Shown one piece after another: positions 39,861 through 46,579 of a stretch of DNA of 64,000 nucleotides; positions within the stretch are counted from its first letter, which is position 1; each line of letters begins with the position of its first letter. The notes beneath the pieces are model-generated. The model was not told the origin of the DNA. It did not search any database and saw nothing but the letters and a program-made list of their open reading frames with translations. Origin of the DNA: Microbispora amethystogenes (lineage in GTDB: Bacteria > Actinomycetota > Actinomycetes > Streptosporangiales > Streptosporangiaceae); NCBI RefSeq assembly GCF_016863015.1, contig NZ_BOOB01000007.1, positions 62,001 through 126,000 of the forward strand. The letters run 5' to 3'. The translations under genes were made by a program, and so were the position numbers.

Positions 39861-39881
39861 GTGTTCCCTTTCCGGGAACAC
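39861..39881. promoter_or_regulatory. TetR operator in a divergent promoter region
   Basis: GTGTTCCC (39861-39868) and GGGAACAC (39874-39881) form a perfect 8-bp inverted repeat with a 5-bp spacer, midway between the monooxygenase start (39835) and the tetR start (39900). One site in this place could control both genes. Confidence 0.7.
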
Positions 39882-39899
39882 TGTACCCACACCGGTACG

Positions 39900-40646
39900 A
39901 TGGGCGCCATGGGTGCGGAGAGCTCACTTCCGGGCCGGGTGTGGGGCCGGGAGCGGCCCACGCCCCGGCGGCAGGCGCCGACGGTCGGGCGGATCGTCGA
40001 GGCGTCGATCACGCTGGCCGACGCCGAGGGGCTCGACGCGCTCTCCATGCGGCGCGTCGCCGCCGATCTCGGCTCGGGCACGACCTCGCTCTACCGGTAC
40101 GTGACCGGGCGCGACGAACTGCTGGAGCTGATGGTCGACGCGATCGCGGGCAAGACGGAGCCCGCCCCGCTGACCGGGGACTGGCGGGCCGACCTCGCGG
40201 CGATGGCGCGCGGGCACCGGGAGACGCTCCTGCGCCATCCCTGGCTCGGCGCGGTCATGGCGACCCGGCCCGCGCTCGGCCCGAACTCCCTGCGCCACAT
40301 GGATCACGCGCTCGCCGCCGCCGGACAGCTGACCTCCGACATCACGCTGGCGGCCGGCGTCGTCGCCCTCGTCGGCGACTACCTGGCGGGAGCCGTCTCC
40401 CGCGAGGTGGCCGAGCAGGAGGCGCAGCGCCGGACCGGCCTGACGGAGGAGCAGTGGCGGGCGGGGGTCGGCCCGTACATCCGCGAGGTGATCGAGAGCG
40501 GCGCCTACCCGCAGTTCGCCCGCAGGGTCGTCGAGGCCCGGGACCAGACCCACGGCGAGCGGTTCGAGTTCGGGCTGGCCTGCCTGCTGGAGGGAGTCGC
40601 CGCGACGTGTGTCAGCGGTGCTGCTGACCCCACAGGAGCAGCATGA
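39900..40646 (+). CDS. TetR/AcrR-family transcriptional regulator
   Basis: 248 aa from ATG 39900 (an ATG at 39909 is equally possible). N-terminal HTH: VGRIVEASITLADAEGLDAL then SMRRVAADLGSGTTSLYRYV. The C-terminal ligand-binding domain resembles TetR_C_1 (RETLLRHPWLGAVMATRPAL, ALAAAGQLTSDITLAAGVVA). It probably represses itself and the divergent monooxygenase through the palindrome at 39861-39881. Confidence 0.88.
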   Translation: MGAMGAESSLPGRVWGRERPTPRRQAPTVGRIVEASITLADAEGLDALSMRRVAADLGSGTTSLYRYVTGRDELLELMVDAIAGKTEPAPLTGDWRADLAAMARGHRETLLRHPWLGAVMATRPALGPNSLRHMDHALAAAGQLTSDITLAAGVVALVGDYLAGAVSREVAEQEAQRRTGLTEEQWRAGVGPYIREVIESGAYPQFARRVVEARDQTHGERFEFGLACLLEGVAATCVSGAADPTGAA

Positions 40647-40773
40647 CCAGCACGAAGACGATCATCACCCCCGCGTAGGCCACCGTGCCCAGCCGGAAGA
40701 ACCGGCGCACCTTGTTCAGCAGCCACGCGAACAGGAACGCCAGGAAGACCAGAAGGATGAGTCCGGGGTCCAT
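40612..40773 (-). CDS. Small membrane protein with two helices (53 aa)
   Basis: Begins MDPGLILLVFLAFLFAWLLN and continues VRRFFRLGTVAYAGVMIVFV with a second hydrophobic helix and WGQQHR at the end. Two hydrophobic segments separated by a basic loop support a real membrane protein. Its 3' end overlaps the convergent tetR gene by 35 nt. No clear SD. Function unknown. Confidence 0.5.
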   Translation of the reverse strand: MDPGLILLVFLAFLFAWLLNKVRRFFRLGTVAYAGVMIVFVLVMLLLWGQQHR

Positions 40774-40815
40774 GACGATCAGTATGCGCGTCTTTCCCCG
40801 CCCGCGCGCGGCAAG

Positions 40816-43041
40816 CTACCGGCCGCCGATGGGGATCTCGAACCAGACCGCCTTGCCTTCACGGGTCGGACGGGAACCCCAGCGCCGGGCGAGCTGGTCG
40901 ACGAGGTAGAGGCCCCGGCCCCCCTCGTCGTTCTCCCCCGCGCTGCGGATGCGCGGCAGGCGCAGGTCCTGGTCGAAGACCTCCACCCAGACGGACTCCC
41001 CGCCCCGGCGCAGCCGGAGGGTGAACTCCTTGTCGCCGGCCATCTCCTCCTCGAAGCCCGGCACGTCCCATGACTCGTCGAAGGGCAGCGGCGGGCCGTC
41101 GAGCACCAGTTCGCGGCGCGGCACGCCGGCGCTCGCGGCGTGCAGGACCACGTTGGTCACGACCTCGGAGACCAGCAGGCAGGCCAGCTCCGCGCGCTCC
41201 TCGGGCACCTGCCACGCCTCGAACGCCTCGGACGCCATCCGCCGGGCCTCGCTCACCATGATCGGCTGTGCCGGGAAGGTCCGCTCCTGCGACTGCAGTT
41301 CGGTGCCGGCCGCGCGGACGACGAGGATGGCCATGTCGTCGTCGATCTCGCCGGGGACGGCCCCGGTGGCGAGGTCGGCGATGCGCTCGACGGACTCCGC
41401 CGAGGACTTGGCCAGTTTCTCGCGGAGCACCGTCATCGTCTCGTCGTCGTCGTACGCACCCGCGGCCGCGTCGCGCGGCGGCCTGCGGTCGACCAGGCCG
41501 TCGGTGTAGAGCAGCAGGGTCGCCCCGGCCGGCAGGATCCTGGTCTCCTCCTTGTAGACCAGGTCGGCGTGCATGCCCTTGGCACGCACCCCGAGCGGCT
41601 GGCCGACCTCGGTGATCTCCAGGTCCCTGACCTCGCCGTCCACGAGCAGCAGCGGCGGCGCGTGCCCGGCGTTGGCGAACCACAGCTGCCTCGACCAGGC
41701 GTCGTACACCATGTACTGGCAGGTGACGATCGGCGGGTTGGTGATGTCGGCGCCGAAGTCGTCGTGCTCCGGCGACGCGACCACGCGGGTCCACTCGTCC
41801 AGCCGGGCGAGGATGTCGGCGGGCGGCTTGTCGTCCTGGGCGAAGGCCCGCAGCGCGGCCCTGAGCTGACCCATGACCGCCGCGGCCTTGGCCCCCCGGC
41901 CCTCGACGTCGCCGATCACGATGCCGACCCGGCCCGCCGACAGCGGGATCACGTCGTACCAGTCGCCGCCCACCTGGGTCTGGATGCCCTGGCCGTGGGT
42001 GGCGAGCGGAGCGGCGGGGAAGTAGCGGTGGGCGATCTCCAGCCCGTCGAACGACGGCAGCACACGCGGGAGCAGGTGCTTCTGGAACGACTCGGCGGTG
42101 TGCCGCTCCTCCTCGAACAGCAGCGCGTTGTCGACGGCGAGCGCGACGCGGGTGGCGATGGCGCCGACGAAGTCGCGGTCGAAGGTGTCGTAGTGGGGCG
42201 AGTGCCGGTTCGTGAGGTTGGACAGGATCAGGTACATCAGCCCGAGCGTCTCGCCGCGCACGCACAGGGGGGCGACGATGGCGGAGGTCACCCCGATCTC
42301 ACCCCACAGGCGAGCCTCGCCCTCACTCGGCGCCGGATAACTGACCTGGGAGAAGTCCTCAACCATGATCGTTTCTTGGCGGCGCAGCGCGGTGTCGGCG
42401 AAGTGCCCGAGGGGGTAGGAGATCTCCGCGCCCACCGGCGGCCAGGAGCCCGGCGGCGGCGTCCAGCCGTTCACGTGGGTCGAGACCTTGCGGACCAGGC
42501 GGTCGCCCTCGGCCAGTTCGATGAAGCAGTGGTCGGCGAACTGCGGGACGAGCGACTCCGCGACCCGGTTGAGCGTCTCCTCGACGTAGAGGGAGCCGGC
42601 CAGCCGTTCGCCGATCCGCTCCAGCAGGCCGAAGCGGTCCTTCTCGCGCTCGTTGCTGCGCATCGCCTCGCGCGCGGTGATCACGATGCCGGTGATCGAG
42701 CCGGACGGATGCCGCAGCGGCACCGCCTGGGCCCGTACGTAGATCAGCGTGCCGTCGCCGCGGACCACGTCGAAGGTGCCCTCCCACACGCCGCCGCGCA
42801 GCACCTGCTTGGCGAGGTCGGCCGCGAGCGGGTGGTCGTGCTCGGAGATGCCGAGCGTACGCAGCGACTCCCGGCCCGGATTGGCGCCCACCCGGCCGAA
42901 CAACCGCTCGGCGAAGGGGTTCCAGTAGAGGACGTTGCTGAACCGGTCGGTCACGACCACGGCCATCTCCGCGTGGTCCAGGACGGAACCCGCGGTGAGG
43001 CGGTCGTCCGCGTCCTGTGACAAGTCTCCCCAGCGCCTCAT
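40816..43041 (-). CDS. PAS-GAF-PP2C phosphatase with C-terminal anti-sigma-type ATPase domain
   Basis: 741 aa cytosolic regulator. Domains in order: PAS (about 15-125, DHAEMAVVVTDRFSNVLYWN), GAF (about 145-310), SpoIIE/PP2C phosphatase (about 325-560 with VGGDWYDVIPLSAGRVGIVI, GDVEGRG, TDGLVDRRPP and GEIDDDMAILVVR), and an RsbW/SpoIIAB-like HATPase_c domain (about 590-741, LVSEVVTNVVLHA and GGRGLYLVDQLA). Such proteins both phosphorylate and dephosphorylate partner-switching proteins that steer sigma factors. A STAS antagonist in this window (55567-55911) is a candidate partner. Start ATG 43041. Confidence 0.9.
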   Translation of the reverse strand: MRRWGDLSQDADDRLTAGSVLDHAEMAVVVTDRFSNVLYWNPFAERLFGRVGANPGRESLRTLGISEHDHPLAADLAKQVLRGGVWEGTFDVVRGDGTLIYVRAQAVPLRHPSGSITGIVITAREAMRSNEREKDRFGLLERIGERLAGSLYVEETLNRVAESLVPQFADHCFIELAEGDRLVRKVSTHVNGWTPPPGSWPPVGAEISYPLGHFADTALRRQETIMVEDFSQVSYPAPSEGEARLWGEIGVTSAIVAPLCVRGETLGLMYLILSNLTNRHSPHYDTFDRDFVGAIATRVALAVDNALLFEEERHTAESFQKHLLPRVLPSFDGLEIAHRYFPAAPLATHGQGIQTQVGGDWYDVIPLSAGRVGIVIGDVEGRGAKAAAVMGQLRAALRAFAQDDKPPADILARLDEWTRVVASPEHDDFGADITNPPIVTCQYMVYDAWSRQLWFANAGHAPPLLLVDGEVRDLEITEVGQPLGVRAKGMHADLVYKEETRILPAGATLLLYTDGLVDRRPPRDAAAGAYDDDETMTVLREKLAKSSAESVERIADLATGAVPGEIDDDMAILVVRAAGTELQSQERTFPAQPIMVSEARRMASEAFEAWQVPEERAELACLLVSEVVTNVVLHAASAGVPRRELVLDGPPLPFDESWDVPGFEEEMAGDKEFTLRLRRGGESVWVEVFDQDLRLPRIRSAGENDEGGRGLYLVDQLARRWGSRPTREGKAVWFEIPIGGR

Positions 43042-43161
43042 GCCACGACCTTCCCTTGACGGGGCGGGTTCGCTATGCCGGGCACGGGCGCTCCTGCGAA
43101 GGCTGGGTCGCGAGAAATGAAGGGACTCCCTACGGGATTCAACCAGGCACAACTCTTTCCG

Positions 43162-43866
43162 TCATCGTCTGGTGACGAAAACGTGAGAGGCAACATCACG
43201 CGGAAGGTCCGCGGTCGTGCTGCCCACCTCACCATCACCTGTCACCCGTACACCGTTGTCACTCGCCGCGAGCGTGACCTCGCGTCCGGGTTGTATCCCA
43301 ACTTGCTTGAGTTTAAGCATCACAGCCGGGTCGCTTTGCACTTGTTCGCTGATTCGCCGCACGACGACGGGCACGGCGGTCGGACCCGCGAGGGTCACCA
43401 TGGGAGACACCATCTCATCTCCGGCCGAACCGGGCTGCGGCACCCCCAGCTCGTCGAGACCGGGGATCGGGTTGCCGTGCGGGCAGAACCGAGGGTTCTG
43501 CAGCAGGCCGACGAGCCGGGTCTCCACCGACTCCGACATCACGTGCTCCCACCGGCACGCCTCGATGTGGACCTCCTCCCAGGGCATGCCGATCACCTGG
43601 GTCAGCAGGCACTCCGCCAGCCGGTGCTTGCGCATCACCCGGATCGCGAGCGTGCGGCCCAGGTCGGTCATGCTGAGGTGTCTGTCCCCCTGCACCTTGA
43701 CCAGGCCGTCGCGTTCCATCCGCGCCACCGTCTGGCTCACGGTCGGGCCGCTCTGCTGCAGGCGTTCGGCGATCCGGGCACGGAGCGGCACGATGCCTTC
43801 TTCTTCGAGTTCGAAGATCGTACGGAGATACATCTCCGTCGTGTCGATCAGGCCGTGTGCGGTCAA
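43162..43866 (-). CDS. DtxR/IdeR-family metal-dependent repressor
   Basis: 234 aa, TTG start at 43866 with GGAGGAGCC upstream. N-terminal winged HTH (IDTTEMYLRTIFELEEEGIV, RIAERLQQSGPTVSQTVARM), then the dimerisation and metal-binding domain with MRKHRLAECLLTQVIGMPWE and CRWEHVMSESVE (Cys, Glu and His ligands), and a C-terminal SH3-like domain. It represses iron uptake or manganese genes when loaded with Fe(II) or Mn(II). Full-length IdeR-like. Confidence 0.93.
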   Translation of the reverse strand: MTAHGLIDTTEMYLRTIFELEEEGIVPLRARIAERLQQSGPTVSQTVARMERDGLVKVQGDRHLSMTDLGRTLAIRVMRKHRLAECLLTQVIGMPWEEVHIEACRWEHVMSESVETRLVGLLQNPRFCPHGNPIPGLDELGVPQPGSAGDEMVSPMVTLAGPTAVPVVVRRISEQVQSDPAVMLKLKQVGIQPGREVTLAASDNGVRVTGDGEVGSTTADLPRDVASHVFVTRR

Positions 43867-43941
43867 GGCTCCTCCACTACTACAACGATGCTACGACCTC
43901 CCCCGCGTTCGCAGCCGACCCTATTGGGGAAGCGACCCAGG

Positions 43942-44583
43942 ATGGGAAACATCGGAGCCCAGCGATTCCTTCCTGCCGAGGTCAGCCTGCCCGCGCTTCG
44001 CGAGGCCGCGCGCCGCTGCGAAGGCTGCGATCTCTACCGCGACGCCACCCAGACGGTTTTCGGCGAAGGCGTCCCCGATGCACGGTTCATGCTGGTCGGA
44101 GAGCAGCCGGGCGACCAGGAGGACCAGGAGGGCGCGCCGTTCGTGGGGCCCGCGGGCCGCGTGCTGGACCGGGCGCTGGAGGAGGCGGGCATCGACCGCG
44201 AGGCGGTGTACGTCACCAACGCGGTGAAGCATTTCAAGTTCACGCCACGCGGCAAACGCCGGATCCACCAGAAACCGACCGTCGGCGAGATCAACGCCTG
44301 CCGGCCGTGGCTGGAGGCCGAGATGCTCCTGGTGGACCCGGAGGTGACCGTGGTGCTGGGCGCCACCGCCGCCCGGGCCCTGCTGGGCCCGGACTTCCGG
44401 GTGACCCGCCACCGGGGCGAACCGGTCCCCCGGCGGGAGGGCGCCTACTACGTCGCGACGATCCACCCCTCGGCCATCCTGCGCGCGCCCGACAGGGACG
44501 AGGCGTACGCGGGCTTCCTCGCCGACCTCACGGTCGCGGCCCGGACCGCCGCCTCCGGGGTCATGGGGCCAGGCGCTCCATGA
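43942..44583 (+). CDS. udgX: UdgX-type uracil-DNA glycosylase with KRRIH loop
   Basis: 213 aa, Fe-S-containing family of uracil-DNA glycosylases. Motif A is GEQPGDQED (residues 53-61), motif B HPSAILRA (from 175). The loop KRRIH ends with His109. In mycobacterial UdgX the same loop and His form a covalent bond with the abasic site after uracil removal, so that the enzyme stays on the DNA. Cluster ligands appear to be Cys26, Cys29 and Cys120, with His97 (NAVKHFKF) where family 4 has a Cys. ATG 43942. The 3' end overlaps the convergent pdxH by 23 nt. Confidence 0.9.
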   Translation: MGNIGAQRFLPAEVSLPALREAARRCEGCDLYRDATQTVFGEGVPDARFMLVGEQPGDQEDQEGAPFVGPAGRVLDRALEEAGIDREAVYVTNAVKHFKFTPRGKRRIHQKPTVGEINACRPWLEAEMLLVDPEVTVVLGATAARALLGPDFRVTRHRGEPVPRREGAYYVATIHPSAILRAPDRDEAYAGFLADLTVAARTAASGVMGPGAP

Positions 44584-45205
44584 CCCAGGAGCCGTGCGCC
44601 AGCCGGTAACGGAGCCGGTCGTGCATGCGGTCCGTCTGGCCCTGCCAGAACTCGACCTCCGCGGGCGCCACCCGGAAGCCGCCCCAGAAGTCCGGCATCG
44701 GCGGGTCCTCCGGCCAGCGCTCGGCCAGTTCCCGGTAGCGGGCGTCGAGCCGCTCACGCGACTCCACCACGGCGGACTGGCGGGAGGCCCACGCGCCGAT
44801 CCGCGAGCCGTACGGCCGGGAGTGGAAGTAGGCCGCGCTGTCCTCGCGGGAGATCCGGGTGACCGAGCCCTCCACGCGGACCTGCCGCCGGATGGGATGC
44901 CACGGGAACAACAGACAGGCCCGCGGGTTCTCGGCGAGGTCGCGGCCCTTGCGAGACTCGTAGTTGGTGAAGAAGACGAACCCGCGTTCGTCGAACCCCT
45001 TGAGGAGGACGGTGCGGGCGGAGGGGCGGCCACCGGCGGAGCTGGTGGCGACGACCACGGCGTTCGGTTCGGGCAGGCCCGCGGCGACGGCGTCGGCGAA
45101 CCAGAGCGCGAACTGCGTCACCGGGTCGTCGGCCATGCCGGATTCGAGCAGGGGCTCACCCTCGTAGCTGTGCCGGAGCCCGGGCAGGTGCGAAGCGCTG
45201 TCCAC
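44561..45205 (-). CDS. pdxH: Pyridoxamine 5'-phosphate oxidase
   Basis: FMN enzyme that makes pyridoxal 5'-phosphate, last step of vitamin B6 metabolism. 214 aa from GTG 45205 (HLPGLRHSYEGEPLLESGMA). Motifs: DPVTQFALWFADAV, RTVLLKGFDERGFVFFTNYE, SRKGRDLAENPRACLLFPW, RQVRVEGSV and FWGGFRVAPAEVEFWQGQ, then RLHDR-like MHDRLRYRL. No good SD is visible, so the start is uncertain; the core is unmistakable. Confidence 0.92.
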   Translation of the reverse strand: MDSASHLPGLRHSYEGEPLLESGMADDPVTQFALWFADAVAAGLPEPNAVVVATSSAGGRPSARTVLLKGFDERGFVFFTNYESRKGRDLAENPRACLLFPWHPIRRQVRVEGSVTRISREDSAAYFHSRPYGSRIGAWASRQSAVVESRERLDARYRELAERWPEDPPMPDFWGGFRVAPAEVEFWQGQTDRMHDRLRYRLAHGSWVMERLAP

Positions 45206-45291
45206 GGAAAGGTATTGTCGCGCGCCCGGCGCACTTCTCACCCGGTGGCCCCCAACAGGGGGAACGGCGTGGGGGAGGGGCGGCGACACGA

Positions 45292-45322
45292 CAGTGTCAC
45301 ACTGCGGGTTAAATTGACCCGC
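45292..45322. promoter_or_regulatory. Two adjacent palindromes before citrate synthase
   Basis: CAGTGT-C-ACACTG (45292-45304) and GCGGGT-N7-ACCCGC (45304-45322) share one base and lie 54-84 bp before the start codon. They may be operators or a promoter-proximal repressor site; regulator unknown. Confidence 0.4.
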
Positions 45323-45375
45323 CGGTATCTCGACATCAAGGCTCTGGACTTCACAAGAGAGGGAGGCGGCCGAGA

Positions 45376-46482
45376 ATGTCCGACTTCAAACCCGGGCTCG
45401 AAGGCGTGGTGGCGTTCGAGACCGAGATCGCGGAACCGGACAAAGAAGGGGGCGCCCTGCGATACCGGGGCGTCGACATCGAAGAACTCGTGGGCAACGT
45501 CTCCTTCGGGAACGTCTGGGGCCTGCTCGTCGACGACAGGTTCCAGCCGGGGCTGCCCCCGGCGGAGCCGTACCCCGTTCCCGTCCATTCCGGCGACATC
45601 CGAGTAGACGTACAGAGCGCGCTGGCCATGCTGGCGCCCGCGTACGGCTTCCGCCCGCTGCTCGACATCGACGACGACCAGGCCCGCGACGATCTCGCAC
45701 GCGCCTCGGTCACGGCCCTGTCGTTCGTCGCGCAGTCGGCCCGCGGCCTGGGCCTGCCGATGGTCCCGCAGAAGCGCGTGGACGAGGCCGAGAGCATCGT
45801 TGAACGTTTCATGGTCCGCTGGCGCGGTGAGCCCGATCCCAAGCACGTGAAGGCCATCGACGCGTACTGGACGTCCGCCGCGGAGCACGGCATGAACGCC
45901 TCGACGTTCACCGCCCGCGTGATCGCCTCCACCGGCGCCGACGTCGCCGCCGCCCTGTCGGGCGCGGTCGGCGCGATGTCCGGCCCGCTGCACGGCGGCG
46001 CGCCGGCGCGGGTGCTGCACATGATCGAGGGCGTCGAGCAGATGGGCGACGCCCGCAAGTACGTCCAGAGCGAGCTGGACAAGGGCAACCGCCTGATGGG
46101 CTTCGGCCACCGGGTCTACCGCGCCGAGGACCCGCGGGCCCGCGTGCTCCGCCGTACGGCGAAGGAACTGGGCGCGCCGCGCTACGAGGTCGCCGCCGCG
46201 CTGGAGACCGCCGCGCTGGAGGAGCTGCACGCCCGCAAGCCCGACCGGGTGCTCGCCACGAACGTGGAGTACTGGGCCGCGGTCGTCCTCGACTTCGCCG
46301 AGGTGCCGTCGCACATGTTCACCTCGATGTTCACCTGCGCCCGCACCGCCGGTTGGGCCGCCCACGTCCTGGAGCAGAAGCGCACGGGCAGGCTGGTCCG
46401 CCCCAGCGCGAACTACGTGGGCCCGAAGCAGCGCTCGATCAACGACGTGCCCGGCGCCGGCGAGGTCGTCGGCAGGGTCTGA
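45376..46482 (+). CDS. Citrate synthase (CitA/citrate synthase 2 type)
   Basis: 368 aa; condenses acetyl-CoA and oxaloacetate. Typical parts are LRYRGVDIEELVGNVSF, NASTFTARVIASTGAD, GPLHGGAPARVL (catalytic His), RLMGFGHRVYRAEDPRARVL (second His) and NVEYWAAVVLDFAEVP (Asp and substrate). It is shorter than the main TCA-cycle enzyme of actinobacteria and matches the second isozyme group (citrate synthase 2). ATG 45376 with GAGAGGGAGG upstream. It could instead work in the methylcitrate cycle. Confidence 0.9.
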   Translation: MSDFKPGLEGVVAFETEIAEPDKEGGALRYRGVDIEELVGNVSFGNVWGLLVDDRFQPGLPPAEPYPVPVHSGDIRVDVQSALAMLAPAYGFRPLLDIDDDQARDDLARASVTALSFVAQSARGLGLPMVPQKRVDEAESIVERFMVRWRGEPDPKHVKAIDAYWTSAAEHGMNASTFTARVIASTGADVAAALSGAVGAMSGPLHGGAPARVLHMIEGVEQMGDARKYVQSELDKGNRLMGFGHRVYRAEDPRARVLRRTAKELGAPRYEVAAALETAALEELHARKPDRVLATNVEYWAAVVLDFAEVPSHMFTSMFTCARTAGWAAHVLEQKRTGRLVRPSANYVGPKQRSINDVPGAGEVVGRV

Positions 46483-46507
46483 GCCCGTCCGAGGGACCGC
46501 CGAGGGC

Positions 46508-46532
46508 CCGCGGCTTTCCGAGAGAGCCGCGG
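46508..46532 (+). terminator. Hairpin after citrate synthase
   Basis: CCGCGGCT (46508-46515) / AGCCGCGG (46525-46532) with a 9-nt loop, 26 nt after the stop codon. It also lies at the end of the convergent gene that stops at 46580. Confidence 0.5.
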
Positions 46533-46579
46533 ACCCCCGGCCGTCCCCCGCGCCCGCTTCGCTCAACGTACGTGGGCTC

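Noticed and set aside
43162-44583. Classical IdeR/DmdR iron box (TTAGGTTAGGCTAACCTAA type) near the dtxR gene
   Set aside because: No sequence close to this consensus was found in 43867-43941 or the flanking gaps.
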